A stretch of DNA of 64,000 nucleotides. It comes from Metabacillus kandeliae. GTDB taxonomy: Bacteria > Bacillota > Bacilli > Bacillales > Bacillaceae. How positions within the stretch are numbered: position 1 is the stretch's first letter; every line of letters begins with the position of its first letter. The DNA lies in NCBI RefSeq assembly GCF_021166585.1, contig NZ_JAJOZE010000001.1:824062-888061 (forward strand), read 5' to 3'. The position numbers were made by a program, and so were the translations under genes. Positions 44,011 through 52,792 of the stretch are shown one piece after another. The notes beneath the pieces were generated by a model that had not been told where the DNA came from, did no database searches, and saw only the letters and a list, made by a program, of their open reading frames with translations.

Positions 44011-45135
44011 ATGAAGATCGTGTCAATTGAGCCTACACCAAGCCCGAATACGATGAAAATTCTTTTGGATGAAGAGCTTCCTGCCGGTAAGAGCAGCAAT
44101 TATAAAAAAGATCAGAGGGAAGAAGCTCCTGAAATAATCGGCTCCATTTTAGCGATTGACGGGGTAAAAGGCGTTTACCATGTGGCGGATTTTCTGGCAG
44201 TAGAAAGAAATGCAAAATTTGACTGGAAGGAAATTCTGCCTAAAGTCAGGAACTGCTTTGGCGAAGATGAGCATGAAGCAGAATCAGGCGCCGGCATGCT
44301 GGATGGATTTGGGGAAATAAGGGTATTTATCCAATTTTTTAACGGCATCCCTATGCAGATTAAGCTGTCAGACAGTGAAGAAGAGCGAAGATACCCGCTT
44401 GCTGAACGCTTTCAGCAGGCTATCTTAGACTTGCAGAATCAGTCTGCCAATGTTGTGCTGAACAGAGAATGGAAAGAGCAGGGTGTCCGGTACGGTGACT
44501 TTGATGAAATAGGGAAAGATGTGGCGGAAGAAATTTCAGCAGCATACAGTCCTGAACGCCTGAAAAGACTTGCATCTAAACAGACGGAAAAAGAATCCGG
44601 GATGCCAAAACCAAGAAGCGCCTATCCGGTATCTTTGGAAATGCTGGACGAGCCTGACTGGAGAACCCGCTATGCCCATATGGATCAGATGGAGCCTGAC
44701 CTTAACAGCCTCCCCATTCTTAACAAAGCCCTTGATGATGAAAAAGCCAGCATCAGAAGGCTTGCTGCCGTCTATCTCGGAATGATTGAAGATCAGGCTG
44801 TTCTTCCTTATTTATATAAGGCGCTCACTGACAAATCAGTTACTGTGAGAAGAACGGCAGGAGACTGTCTGTCTGATCTTGGTTTTGAAGAAGCAGAAAA
44901 GGCAATGATGGATGCATTAAAAGACTCAAGCAAGCTTGTAAGATGGCGGGCCGCCATGTTCCTATATGAAACAGGAACAGATCAGTCTCTTGCAGCATTG
45001 AAGGAAGCAGAAGATGACCCTGAATTTGAAGTAAGCCTTCAGGTAAAGATGGCCATTGAACGGATTCAGGGAGGCGAAGAAGCAAAAGGCTCTGTGTGGA
45101 AGCAAATGACAGAAAGCAGACAAAGAAACATATAA
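44011..45135 (+). CDS. ypgR: HEAT-repeat/NifU-N-like protein (YpgR, CvfC family)
   Basis: 374 residues. An N-terminal domain begins MKIVSIEPTPSPNTMKILLD, the Nfu N-terminal fold. The C-terminal half is formed by HEAT-like repeats (LEMLDEPDWRTRYAHMDQME, IRRLAAVYLGMIEDQAVLPYL, VRRTAGDCLSDLGFEEAEKAM, VRWRAAMFLYETGTDQSLAAL). The S. aureus homologue CvfC is called a conserved virulence factor. The biochemical role is unclear. Of the three near in-frame ATGs I choose 44011 by AGGTGATGAAA. Confidence 0.9.
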   Translation: MKIVSIEPTPSPNTMKILLDEELPAGKSSNYKKDQREEAPEIIGSILAIDGVKGVYHVADFLAVERNAKFDWKEILPKVRNCFGEDEHEAESGAGMLDGFGEIRVFIQFFNGIPMQIKLSDSEEERRYPLAERFQQAILDLQNQSANVVLNREWKEQGVRYGDFDEIGKDVAEEISAAYSPERLKRLASKQTEKESGMPKPRSAYPVSLEMLDEPDWRTRYAHMDQMEPDLNSLPILNKALDDEKASIRRLAAVYLGMIEDQAVLPYLYKALTDKSVTVRRTAGDCLSDLGFEEAEKAMMDALKDSSKLVRWRAAMFLYETGTDQSLAALKEAEDDPEFEVSLQVKMAIERIQGGEEAKGSVWKQMTESRQRNI

Positions 45136-45138
45136 CCA

Positions 45139-45184
45139 AGAGGCTTGTTTTAGCGGTGCTGCCGCAAAACAGGCCTCTTTTTTC
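45139..45184 (+). terminator. Terminator after ypgR
   Basis: AGAGGC-TTGTTTT-GCGG pairs with CCGC-AAAACA-GCCTCT, a long stem with small bulges, followed by seven T. Confidence 0.88.
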
Positions 45185-45202
45185 ATGATCAAATAGCCAG
45201 GT

Positions 45203-45232
45203 TTGTAAGGGTTTTCATATATTCTGTATAAT
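45203..45232 (+). promoter_or_regulatory. Putative promoter of ilvD
   Basis: TTGTAA (45203-45208), an 18-bp spacer, TATAAT (45227-45232). About 15 bases further, ATATTATTGAAAAAT (45246-45260) matches the CodY consensus AATTTTCWGAAAATT at about 11 of 15 bases. This is a weak hint that branched-chain synthesis here is CodY controlled. Confidence 0.45.
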
Positions 45233-45312
45233 CCAAATGTTTAGAATATTATTGAAAAATAAAAAAGAAAGCTCTATAGTAGTATACAATAATCATTTTT
45301 GGAGGGATTGCG

Positions 45313-47022
45313 ATGGCAAAGGATTTGAGAATTCGAAGCAAAGCGATAAGTGAAGGAGCAACACGCGTGCCGAATAGAGCGATGCTTCGGGCAACAGGGT
45401 TCCAGGATGAGGATTTTTTAAAGCCGATGATTGGAGTTGCCAGCACCTGGAGCGAAGTAACACCCTGCAATATACATATTGATGAACTCGCAAGAAGAGC
45501 AAAGGCCGGCATTAAGGATGCTGGCGGTGCAGGAATGATTTTTAACACGATTACTGTTTCAGACGGGATTTCAATGGGCACGCCTGGAATGCGTTATTCT
45601 TTGCCGAGCAGGGAAGTTATTGCCGATTCAATTGAAACAGTTGCCGGTGCAGAAAATTTGGATGCGTATGTGGCGATCGGCGGCTGTGACAAAAATATGC
45701 CTGGCTGTATGATCGCGATAGCAAGATCAGAGATTCCTTCCCTCTTTGTCTATGGAGGAACCATTCAGCCTGGCAAGCTCGATGGGAAAGATATTGATAT
45801 TGTTTCAGCGTTTGAAGGGGTTGGAAAATACAATAAGGAAGATATCGGCAGGGATGAGCTGCATCAAATAGAATGCCATGCCTGTCCAGGTGCAGGATCC
45901 TGCGGCGGCATGTATACAGCTAATACAATGGCATCTGCCATTGAAGCCATGGGGATGAGCCTTCCGGGAAGCTCCTCCAATCCAGCTCAGTCAGAGCGGA
46001 AGCTGGAAGACTGCTATGATGCCGGACGTGCTGTTTATCATCTTTTGGAAAGCGATATTTATCCGAAAGACATTATGACGAAAAAAGCATTTGAAAACAG
46101 TATTTCAATTGTCATGGCCTTAGGCGGTTCAACAAATGCCATCCTGCATTTATTGGCGATTGCCCATGCCATTGACGTAGATTTAACATTGGATGATTTT
46201 GAACGGATTCAAAAAAAAGTGCCTCATATCGCTGATCTGAAACCGAGCGGGAAATATGTCATGCAGGATCTGCATGAAGCAGGCGGCATCCCGGCTGTAA
46301 TGAAGCTTCTGCTTGAACACGGCTATCTTCATGGGGACTGCCTGACTGTCACCGGAAAAACGGTTGCAGAGAACCTGGAAAATGAAAAAGGCTTTACTGA
46401 AGGGCAAAAAGTTATTGTTGACCCTGCGGAACCTTTTAGAAAAGAAGGTCCGCTTGTGATCTTAAAGGGGAATCTGGCTCCGGACGGCGCAGTAGCGAAA
46501 GTATCTGGATTAAAATCAACCTCTCTGACAGGGCCTGCAAAGGTATTTGACAGCGAGCCGGAGGCTACAGAAGCAGTGCTCAGCGGGCAGGTGAAGGATG
46601 GCGATGTGATTGTGATCCGTTATGAAGGGCCAAAAGGCGGCCCTGGAATGCCGGAAATGCTTTCCCTGTCCGGCATTCTTGTAGGAAAAGGGCTCGGCGA
46701 AACAGTGGCGCTGCTGACAGATGGCCGGTTTTCAGGAGGCACGCACGGCCTTGTCGTCGGCCATATTGCTCCTGAAGCCCAGTCAGGCGGTCCAATTGCT
46801 CTTATTGAAACAGGAGATGTTGTCACAGTTGACAGTGAAAAAAGACTGCTGAGTGTTCATGTATCAGATGAAGTGCTCGAAGAAAGAAGAAGAGCGTGGA
46901 GAGCGCCTGAGCTGATAAAACGGGGCGTGCTCGGCAAGTATGCGAGAACCGTTTCCTGTGCTTCAAGAGGTGCAGTAACAGATGACTTTACAGAAGCAGG
47001 CGAACCGCAAAAGGTGCGTTAA
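45313..47022 (+). CDS. ilvD: Dihydroxy-acid dehydratase
   Basis: A 569-residue [Fe-S] dehydratase, the third common step of valine/isoleucine and leucine synthesis. Fe-S cysteines in [11 protein letters not shown] and [34 protein letters not shown] and [21 protein letters not shown] at the C-terminus. Length is close to the family norm. GGAGGGATTGCG precedes the ATG. It is separate from ilvA, 10 kb downstream. The rest of the ilv operon is not in this window. Confidence 0.97.
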   Translation: MAKDLRIRSKAISEGATRVPNRAMLRATGFQDEDFLKPMIGVASTWSEVTPCNIHIDELARRAKAGIKDAGGAGMIFNTITVSDGISMGTPGMRYSLPSREVIADSIETVAGAENLDAYVAIGGCDKNMPGCMIAIARSEIPSLFVYGGTIQPGKLDGKDIDIVSAFEGVGKYNKEDIGRDELHQIECHACPGAGSCGGMYTANTMASAIEAMGMSLPGSSSNPAQSERKLEDCYDAGRAVYHLLESDIYPKDIMTKKAFENSISIVMALGGSTNAILHLLAIAHAIDVDLTLDDFERIQKKVPHIADLKPSGKYVMQDLHEAGGIPAVMKLLLEHGYLHGDCLTVTGKTVAENLENEKGFTEGQKVIVDPAEPFRKEGPLVILKGNLAPDGAVAKVSGLKSTSLTGPAKVFDSEPEATEAVLSGQVKDGDVIVIRYEGPKGGPGMPEMLSLSGILVGKGLGETVALLTDGRFSGGTHGLVVGHIAPEAQSGGPIALIETGDVVTVDSEKRLLSVHVSDEVLEERRRAWRAPELIKRGVLGKYARTVSCASRGAVTDDFTEAGEPQKVR

Positions 47023-47092
47023 TCATTTGCCACTGCTTTTGAACTGTAGTATTCTTTCTATACAGAAGCATCAATAGGAGGGAATTACTGCT

Positions 47093-47527
47093 ATGTCAAT
47101 GGCATATGAAGAATATATGAAGCAGATTGTAAAGCCGATGAGAGAAGAACTCACAAGGGCTGATTTTACAGAACTGACATCACCGGAAGAAGTGGAATCG
47201 TTTATAGAGGGCGCAAAAGGAACAGCGTTTGTTGTCGTTAATTCTGTCTGCGGGTGTGCTGCAGGGCTTGCAAGGCCAGCTGCAGTTCAGGCTGTCATGC
47301 ATACAGATCATAAACCGGATCAGCTCGTAACGGTCTTTGCCGGACAGGATAAGGAAGCAACGGCAAAAATGAGAGAATACTTTGAAGGATATGAACCATC
47401 TTCTCCTTCAATGGCGGTATTGAAAGATGGAAAAGTCGCGCATTTTGTTCCCCGCCATGACATTGAAGGGAATTCTATGGAAAATATTATGGAAGGCCTT
47501 TTAAATGCCTTTCAAGCCCATTGCTGA
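47093..47527 (+). CDS. brxA: Bacilliredoxin BrxA (YphP)
   Basis: A 144-residue thioredoxin-like protein that removes bacillithiol from S-bacillithiolated proteins. The active site is Cys53-Gly-Cys55 in VVNSVCGCAAGLARPA, as in B. subtilis YphP. LVTVFAGQDKEATAKMREYF and PSMAVLKDGKVAHFVPRHDIE are also conserved. AGGAGGGAATTACT precedes the ATG. It follows ilvD after 70 bases and is terminated at its own hairpin. BrxA acts on oxidised cytosolic proteins during hypochlorite stress. Confidence 0.95.
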   Translation: MSMAYEEYMKQIVKPMREELTRADFTELTSPEEVESFIEGAKGTAFVVVNSVCGCAAGLARPAAVQAVMHTDHKPDQLVTVFAGQDKEATAKMREYFEGYEPSSPSMAVLKDGKVAHFVPRHDIEGNSMENIMEGLLNAFQAHC

Positions 47528-47544
47528 AAATTTAAAAAAACATT

Positions 47545-47571
47545 GGATGTCCCTTTTGGGGCATCCTTTTT
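47545..47571 (+). terminator. Terminator after brxA
   Basis: GGATGtCCC / GGGgCATCC with a TTTT loop and T5. Confidence 0.85.
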
Positions 47572-47607
47572 CAGGCGCTGAATGAATCGCCTGCAGGAGG
47601 ATACCGA

Positions 47608-48384
47608 ATGATCTTTACCACAGGAGGAAGAACGGATACGGAGGGAAAAGCAGAAGCAAAGCGCATCGCTAATAGTCTGAACATTCCTTTCATCGAACGA
47701 AAAAAGCAGCCGCTCAATGAAATGATGGAGAAATACCGCACGCCGGTCATTGTTGCAGGAAAGAAAAGAATAGAATGCCATACGCCAGGAAGTGAGGAAC
47801 CTCTCTTTTTTCATCCGAACAGCGCAATGTTCCGGGTGAAGCGGCTGTTGAGAGGCGAAGCCGATCCATTTATTGAGGCGTGCGGGATTAAGAGCGGGAC
47901 AAAACTTTTGGATTGTACAATGGGGCTTGGCGCTGACAGCATGACAGCAAGCTTTGCAGCAGGAGACAGAGGCAAAGTAACAGGCATTGAGGAAAATTCC
48001 ATTGTGGCGTTTCTCACAGCAGCAGGCCTTTCAGGATACGAATCAGGCCTTGAAGAATTGGACAAGGCAATGAGAAGAGTGGAGACGGTTAACTGTCATC
48101 ATCTGGATTTCCTGAAATCCTGCAGCAGCGGCCAATATGATGTTATTTACTTTGATCCTATGTTTGAAGAGGAAATTCTTGAGTCCTCAAACTTCTCTCC
48201 ATTAAAGCCGCTAGCGAGCTATGCCCCATTATTAATAGAAAGTGTTGAGCTTGCAAAGAAAGCTGCGAAGGAAAGGGTAGTTCTGAAAGATCATTTTAGA
48301 AGCGGAAGATTTGCTGAGCTCGGCTTCCGGCAGCTGAAGAGAAAATCAGCGAAATTCCACTATGGTGTTATAGACTTGCAATGA
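47608..48384 (+). CDS. ypiP: SAM-dependent methyltransferase-like protein YpiP
   Basis: 258 residues. A Rossmann fold with GTKLLDCTMGLGADSMTASF (motif I variant), VTGIEENSIVAF (acidic end) and YDVIYFDPMFEEEI (DPMF in the place of the catalytic NPPY-type motif). This is the pattern of RsmJ-like class I methyltransferases. An N-terminal extension precedes it (MIFTTGGRTDTEGKAEAKRI). B. subtilis YpiP lies in the same place, after yphP. The substrate is unproven. GCAGGAGGATACCGA precedes the ATG. Confidence 0.82.
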   Translation: MIFTTGGRTDTEGKAEAKRIANSLNIPFIERKKQPLNEMMEKYRTPVIVAGKKRIECHTPGSEEPLFFHPNSAMFRVKRLLRGEADPFIEACGIKSGTKLLDCTMGLGADSMTASFAAGDRGKVTGIEENSIVAFLTAAGLSGYESGLEELDKAMRRVETVNCHHLDFLKSCSSGQYDVIYFDPMFEEEILESSNFSPLKPLASYAPLLIESVELAKKAAKERVVLKDHFRSGRFAELGFRQLKRKSAKFHYGVIDLQ

Positions 48385-48421
48385 AAAACAGAAACTATCT
48401 CAGGAAGAGGTGGTGAAGAAC

Positions 48422-48550
48422 ATGCCAAAAGGAAAAAGCGATCCTTCAAAATCTGCCCTCGGTTCTCCCAATGTAGAAGGACAGGGCACAACAGCTTCTG
48501 AAGAAGGCGCAAAAAGATCATCTTCATTGAATAAGCAAAAACGGAAATAA
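48422..48550 (+). CDS. Small YuzL-type protein
   Basis: 42 residues, read by eye: MPKGKSDPSKSALGSPNVEG, then QGTTASEEGAKRSSSLNKQK. The arrangement (Lys-rich start, PSKSxLGxxxVxGQGTT) recalls the small YuzL family of Bacillus. Function unknown. AAGAGGTGGTGAAGAAC precedes the ATG. It starts 37 bases after ypiP and is followed by a strong terminator. Confidence 0.62.
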   Translation: MPKGKSDPSKSALGSPNVEGQGTTASEEGAKRSSSLNKQKRK

Positions 48551-48592
48551 AAAAACGGATCTGCCGGCAAGTGCGGGCAGATCCGTTTTTTA
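48551..48592. terminator. Bidirectional terminator after the YuzL-like gene
   Basis: AAAAAACGGATCTGCC / GGCAGATCCGTTTTTT-type perfect stem with a short loop; T runs on both strands. It overlaps the stop codon of the minus-strand 24-codon ORF. Confidence 0.92.
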
Positions 48593-48664
48593 ATCTGTCA
48601 TTTCCATATAAATAAAATAAACAAGAGTCAGAATGCTGGCGCCTGCCAGGAGCGCATGATACAT
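48590..48664 (-). CDS. Possible 24-residue membrane peptide
   Basis: MYHALLAGASILTLVYFIYM and a short polar end. AAAGAGGTGGCGAA before the ATG is a good ribosome binding site, and the terminator at 48551-48592 closes the unit. It is too short for homology by eye; reality rests on these signals. Confidence 0.45.
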   Translation of the reverse strand: MYHALLAGASILTLVYFIYMEMTD

Positions 48665-48839
48665 TTCGCCACCTCTTTTGCTGGAATTTTCAGTCATTTC
48701 TCTATTTATTGTACCCTCTTTCTATAGCAGAGGAAAAGAGGTGTCTTTAAAATTCTTCACAAAATATTTGATGTTCTGCCATGTTTGTCCTCTCTTATAT
48801 GGTAATATGAAATTAAAAAAGGTGAGAGGAGGAGCTGAA

Positions 48840-49415
48840 ATGAGCGCACAGCTTCGAAAAATGCTGGTTATTCTGTTTTCCATCTTTACCTTAGGGCTGG
48901 TCGCTCCTCCCCAAGCCCTACTTGCAAAGGAAGCGCATACAGAACATTCTTCTGTCATCCAGGAAGATGATGCTTCCTTTCGGGAATCGGAATATGAGTG
49001 GACGGAAGAGGATTTGCACCGATTATACAGGCAGGCGGATGAACAGTCCTATTTGAAATTCGGGGGCAAAGTCGGACCTGTCATTGATGCGGAATTCAGA
49101 GCAATCATTCTGCCCAAAATAGAAGAGGCAATAGAAGAAACCCTTCTTTCTGCTAACAAAACCAATATTGCTATATCAAAAAAACCCGGCAAGGGAAAAA
49201 GCGAAAAAATATTCCATATTTATGACACTGAAACAGGGGAAGACATGATCAGGTTTCATGTAAGAATTGACCATCCTCCGAAGAACGGCTATTGGTTTAA
49301 TTTTCATTATCATACCGAAAATGATGGATTTCAGGCCCATCATGAACTCGGAAGTATTTATTGGGATAAAAACACACCGCCTGGGTGGATGAACGGCGGA
49401 CAAATGCTTCAATGA
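48840..49415 (+). CDS. ypjP: YpjP-like secreted/membrane-anchored protein
   Basis: 191 residues. An N-terminal hydrophobic segment (KMLVILFSIFTLGLVAPP) ends in QALLAKEA, a plausible signal-peptidase site. The mature part contains WTEEDLHRLYRQADEQSYLKFGGKVGP, RIDHPPKNGYWFNFHYHTENDGF and IYWDKNTPPGW. It matches YpjP, which lies near thyA in B. subtilis. Function unknown. AGAGGAGGAGCTGAA precedes the ATG at 48840; the open frame upstream is not used. Terminator directly after. Confidence 0.85.
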   Translation: MSAQLRKMLVILFSIFTLGLVAPPQALLAKEAHTEHSSVIQEDDASFRESEYEWTEEDLHRLYRQADEQSYLKFGGKVGPVIDAEFRAIILPKIEEAIEETLLSANKTNIAISKKPGKGKSEKIFHIYDTETGEDMIRFHVRIDHPPKNGYWFNFHYHTENDGFQAHHELGSIYWDKNTPPGWMNGGQMLQ

Positions 49416-49444
49416 AATGCTATGAAAATAGCATTTTTCTTTTT
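49415..49444 (+). terminator. Terminator after ypjP
   Basis: AAATGCTAT / ATAGCATTT stem with GAAA loop followed by TTCTTTTT, overlapping the ypjP stop. Confidence 0.85.
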
Positions 49445-49516
49445 GCATAAAGCTTAACAGATTTTTCTCAAACAAGTATAATAGGTGATAGTGTTATTTT
49501 AGGAGGAGGATGTTTT

Positions 49517-50296
49517 TTGGGTTTTTTTGAAGGAATTCTTCATACTTATTCCCAGTTTTTCAACGGGCATATGTGGGTCGAAGCATTGTCTAACCCGGTT
49601 AACTGGGGATTGATAGGAACACTGGTTATACTGGAAGGGCTATTATCAGCGGATAACGCGCTTGTTCTCGCTGTTATGGTTAAGCCGCTTCCGCCGGAAA
49701 AAAGAAAAAAAGCCCTTTTCTATGGTCTGATCGGAGCTTATTTGTTCCGTTTCATCGCCATCGGAATAGGAGTTTATCTGATTCAGCTTTCATGGGTAAA
49801 GATACTTGGCGCAGCTTATCTCGCCTGGCTGTCCATTAAGTATTTTATCGATAAACGTAAAGGTGAAGAAGGGGAAGATCCTGAAGAGGAAGCAAAGCTT
49901 TCGAAGAAAGGCCTCCTGACCAGAATGTTCGGCACATTTTGGGGTACTGTCGTTTCTGTTGAACTGATGGATATCGCCTTTTCTGTTGATAGTGTGCTTG
50001 CTGCCTTTGGTGTGAGCGAGAAGATCTGGGTTCTGCTCATCGGTGGAATGCTCGGCGTTCTCATGATGCGCGGAGTGGCCGGTCTGTTCTTAAAACTGAT
50101 CGAAAAAGTGCCGGAACTGGAAACAACAGCTTATCTTTTGATTGCCATCATTGCAATTAAAATGGCGCTGTCTGTCGCGGGTATTGAAATTCCGCACGCT
50201 GTTTTCTTTATCATCCTTATTGTGATGTTCGGCGGAACATTTATTGTGAACAAAATGAAGAGTTCCGGTAAACAGGAAAAAAGATCCAATCCTTAA
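49517..50296 (+). CDS. TerC-family membrane protein (YceF/YkoY type)
   Basis: A 259-residue membrane protein with seven or so hydrophobic helices. The two family motifs with paired Asp are LVILEGLLSADNALVLAVM and VVSVELMDIAFSVDSVLAAF; these acidic residues are thought to bind Mn2+. B. subtilis TerC proteins YceF and YkoY support manganese export/metalation of secreted enzymes. I cannot choose between them. TTG start with AGGAGGAGGATGTTT. No yybP-ykoY riboswitch was seen in the 70 bases upstream. A repeat element and a terminator follow. Confidence 0.88.
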   Translation: MGFFEGILHTYSQFFNGHMWVEALSNPVNWGLIGTLVILEGLLSADNALVLAVMVKPLPPEKRKKALFYGLIGAYLFRFIAIGIGVYLIQLSWVKILGAAYLAWLSIKYFIDKRKGEEGEDPEEEAKLSKKGLLTRMFGTFWGTVVSVELMDIAFSVDSVLAAFGVSEKIWVLLIGGMLGVLMMRGVAGLFLKLIEKVPELETTAYLLIAIIAIKMALSVAGIEIPHAVFFIILIVMFGGTFIVNKMKSSGKQEKRSNP

Positions 50297-50301
50297 AACA
50301 A

Positions 50302-50465
50302 GGCTCTGTTAAAGAGGAAAATTGAATTTTTCACACCTGTTGATTGGAGTGGCAGGCGGGAGACTCCTGCGGGAGAAGCGGGACAGGTGAGACCCCGCAG
50401 GCGCTAAGGCGCCGAGGAGGCGCGGACGCCTGAAACGGAAATCAACAGCCAAATTTAACAGAACC
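50302..50465. repeat. Dispersed imperfect-palindromic repeat, longest copy (about 164 bp)
   Basis: GGCTCTGTTAAA at the left and TTTAACAGAACC at the right form terminal inverted repeats. Inside are CACCTGTTGATTGGAGTGG, GCGGGAGACTCCTGCGGGAG, GCGGGACAGGTGAGACCCCG, GGCGCTAAGGCGCC and AATCAACAGCC. It begins 5 bases after the TerC stop and lies between that stop and the terminator at 50472, so it is probably transcribed in the 3' untranslated region. Compare 26331-26473 and 6687-6846. Confidence 0.88.
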
Positions 50466-50471
50466 TAAAAC

Positions 50472-50508
50472 AAAAAAGCTTGCCGGTTACAATCCGGCAA
50501 GCTTTTTT
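50472..50508. terminator. Bidirectional terminator downstream of the TerC gene and repeat
   Basis: AAAAAAGCTTGCCGG / CCGGCAAGCTTTTTT perfect stem, TTACAAT loop, T run on both strands. It also closes the minus-strand 46-codon gene. Confidence 0.93.
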
Positions 50509-50523
50509 CATTACAATGGAATT

Positions 50524-50664
50524 TTAAAAATGCCCGACAAAAACAAATGCCGCAATCAACCCGGCTGTAATCAGCCCGTCAATAACAAGAAATTCAATTC
50601 TGCTTGTATTGGAAAAGTATTCTTCCCATTCTTCACTGCTGAGCTGCTGGTATTTTTCTTTCAT
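50524..50664 (-). CDS. Small single-span membrane protein, 46 residues
   Basis: Read by eye: MKEKYQQLSSEEWEEYFSN, a short linker, then the hydrophobic stretch GLITAGLIAAFVFVGHF. AGAGGATGCCT precedes the ATG, and the terminator at 50472-50508 follows. An N-terminal acidic amphipathic helix plus one membrane helix is the only visible structure. No family recognised. Confidence 0.6.
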   Translation of the reverse strand: MKEKYQQLSSEEWEEYFSNTSRIEFLVIDGLITAGLIAAFVFVGHF

Positions 50665-50831
50665 AGGCATCCTCTATCACACTTTCTGCTGTTGATTGTT
50701 GTATGGTGTGCCATTATTATTCTATTCAGGAGTGCACAGGTTTGATTCTTTTCTTTATACTCGACAAAAAGGGATTTTTCTATACTGGTTTGATACAATA
50801 GAAAAATGAATAAACGGAAAGGCGTGAGGAA

Positions 50832-51626
50832 ATGAAGCAATATCTTGATCTTTGCCGGCACATTCTTGAGAATGGCTCATTAAAAGAAGACCGGACAGGC
50901 ACTGGGACCATCAGCTCGTTCGGATATCAAATGCGGTTTGATTTAAGCGAAGGATTCCCGCTTGTCACAACAAAAAAACTGCACCTGAAATCCATTATCC
51001 ATGAACTGCTTTGGTTTATTGCAGGAGATACCAATGTAAAGTACCTCCAGGATAATGGAGTGAGGATCTGGAATGAATGGGCAGATGAAAACGGCGAACT
51101 GGGACCAGTTTACGGCCATCAGTGGCGTTCATGGGAAGGGGCAAACGGTAAAACCGTTGACCAGCTTAAAGAGGTAATAGAAAAGATCAAAACAAGCCCA
51201 GATTCTAGAAGACTGCTTGTAACTGCCTGGAATCCCGCTGATGCAGAGGACATGGCTCTGCCGCCGTGCCACTGCTTGTTTCAATTTTACGTATCAGACG
51301 GGAAGCTCTCCTGCCAGCTTTATCAGCGATCAGCTGATGTCTTTTTGGGGGTGCCGTTCAACATCGCCTCTTATGCGCTTTTAACTCTGATGGCAGCACA
51401 GGTATCAGGTCTTCAGCCGGGAGAATTTATCCATTCGTTTGGAGATGTTCACATCTATAAAAACCATGTAGAACAGGTAAAGCTGCAGCTGGAAAGAGAA
51501 CCAAAAAAATTGCCAGTTATGAAGCTGAATCATAATGTCACTTCGCTCTTTGATTTTACATATGAAGATTTTACACTCGAAGACTATGATCCCCATCCGC
51601 ACATAGCAGGGAAGGTTAGTGTATGA
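50832..51626 (+). CDS. thyA: Thymidylate synthase
   Basis: A 264-residue ThyA-type enzyme that methylates dUMP to dTMP with methylene-THF. The active-site Cys is in [51 protein letters not shown] and DYDPHPHI are conserved. It is the short 264-residue class (ThyB in B. subtilis 168). AAAGGCGTGAGGAA precedes the ATG. It overlaps dfrA by four bases, so the dihydrofolate it produces is recycled by the next gene product. Confidence 0.97.
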   Translation: MKQYLDLCRHILENGSLKEDRTGTGTISSFGYQMRFDLSEGFPLVTTKKLHLKSIIHELLWFIAGDTNVKYLQDNGVRIWNEWADENGELGPVYGHQWRSWEGANGKTVDQLKEVIEKIKTSPDSRRLLVTAWNPADAEDMALPPCHCLFQFYVSDGKLSCQLYQRSADVFLGVPFNIASYALLTLMAAQVSGLQPGEFIHSFGDVHIYKNHVEQVKLQLEREPKKLPVMKLNHNVTSLFDFTYEDFTLEDYDPHPHIAGKVSV

Positions 51627-52108
51627 TCTCTTTTTTGCTTGCTATGGACGAAAACAGGGTGATTGGGAAAAATAACGATCTTCCGTGGCGCCTGCCGGCT
51701 GATCTGGCTTATTTTAAAAGGATTACGATGGGGCACAAAATTGTGATGGGGCGCAAAACGTTTGAATCAATGGGAAGGCCTCTTCCAGGAAGAGAAAACC
51801 TGGTTGTCACAAGAAATGGCGATTTTCAGAGAGAGGGAGTAAAAGTTATTGATTCCCCTGCATTATTCGGCCAAGAGGCGATGGGAAAAGAGGAAGAAAT
51901 TTTTGTCATCGGCGGTGAAGAAATTTTCCGCCTGTTCCTGCCATATTGCCAAAAGCTTTATATTACGGAAATTCATCATGCATTTGAAGGCGATCGCCGT
52001 TTTCCAGAGATGGACATGAGCGATTGGGAAGTAATTTCGCGGGTAAAAGGGGAAAGAAACGAAAAAAATCCTTACGACTACGAGTTTTTAGTCTATAAGA
52101 AAGCATAA
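51623..52108 (+). CDS. dfrA: Dihydrofolate reductase
   Basis: A 161-residue chromosomal-type [34 protein letters not shown] (substrate site with Asp27-type acid in LPADL), [21 protein letters not shown] and [15 protein letters not shown]. It regenerates THF after thymidylate synthesis. The ATG lies within the end of thyA (ATGA), preceded by GGGAAGGTTAGTGT. A strong terminator closes the operon. Confidence 0.96.
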   Translation: MISFLLAMDENRVIGKNNDLPWRLPADLAYFKRITMGHKIVMGRKTFESMGRPLPGRENLVVTRNGDFQREGVKVIDSPALFGQEAMGKEEEIFVIGGEEIFRLFLPYCQKLYITEIHHAFEGDRRFPEMDMSDWEVISRVKGERNEKNPYDYEFLVYKKA

Positions 52109-52140
52109 AAAAACAGGCCGCTGATTCGGCCTGTTTTTTT
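52108..52140. terminator. Terminator of thyA-dfrA and of yplQ
   Basis: AAACAGGCCG / CGGCCTGTTT stem with a CTGATT-type loop; T runs on both strands. yplQ ends at 52144 from the other side. Confidence 0.92.
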
Positions 52141-52143
52141 GTA

Positions 52144-52791
52144 TCAGTGAAGCATTGGAGCGGCATCGAGAGCAAAGTAAAGAATGCAAAAGAACATTGC
52201 TGCACTGCCGGCTAAAACGAATCCATGCCAGATCGCATGGTGAAAGGGAATTTTCCTCCAAACATAAAAGATAGAACCGACGGAGTAGAGAATGCCTCCG
52301 ATAAGAAGCAGCATAAAACCGTTCATGGACAACCCGTCATACAGCGGCTTTACTGCTATCAGAATCATCCAGCCCATAGCCAGATACAATAGAGTGGAAA
52401 GGACGACAAACCGTTTGACAAAATAAATTTTAAAAATGATCCCGGCCAGTGTCAGTCCCCAGACAATTCCGAGCAGCGTCCATCCAAGCGTTCCTCTTAA
52501 AGGTCCAAGCAATAGCGGTGTATAGGTCCCGGCAATTAAAAGGTAAATGGCTGAGTGGTCCAGAATTTCAAATACATTTTTTGTTTTCTTATGCTGAATG
52601 CTGTGGAGCAATGTTGAGAACAAATATAAAAGAAGCATAGACACGCCAAAGATGGTAAACCCGGCAACATCTATCGCGTCCCCGTATTTCACAGACTGAA
52701 TAATCAGCATGACAAGCGCCGGTATACTGAGCAAAACGCCGATTCCATGAGTAATGGCGTTCACAATTTCTTCTTTTAATGTATATTCCAT
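52144..52791 (-). CDS. yplQ: Haemolysin III/PAQR-family membrane protein YplQ
   Basis: A 215-residue protein with seven hydrophobic helices and the family histidines (EIVNAITHGIGVLLSIPAL, STLLHSIQHKKTKNVFEILDHSAIYLLIAGTY, FHHAIWHGFVLAGS), with conserved Ser/His/Asp metal site. Family members are membrane hydrolase-like proteins; YplQ function is unknown. AAAGGAGTGAATAAT precedes the ATG at 52791. The gene begins 1 base after the yplP stop, so it is co-transcribed with it. Confidence 0.9.
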   Translation of the reverse strand: MEYTLKEEIVNAITHGIGVLLSIPALVMLIIQSVKYGDAIDVAGFTIFGVSMLLLYLFSTLLHSIQHKKTKNVFEILDHSAIYLLIAGTYTPLLLGPLRGTLGWTLLGIVWGLTLAGIIFKIYFVKRFVVLSTLLYLAMGWMILIAVKPLYDGLSMNGFMLLLIGGILYSVGSIFYVWRKIPFHHAIWHGFVLAGSAAMFFCILYFALDAAPMLH

Positions 52792-52792
52792 A

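Noticed and set aside
45246-45260. A CodY box for ilvD.
   Set aside because: Only about 11 of 15 bases match. It is kept as a remark, not a feature, because AT-rich DNA gives many such matches.
49416-49516. yybP-ykoY manganese riboswitch ahead of the TerC-family gene.
   Set aside because: The 70 bases between the ypjP terminator and the start are too few and lack the motif.
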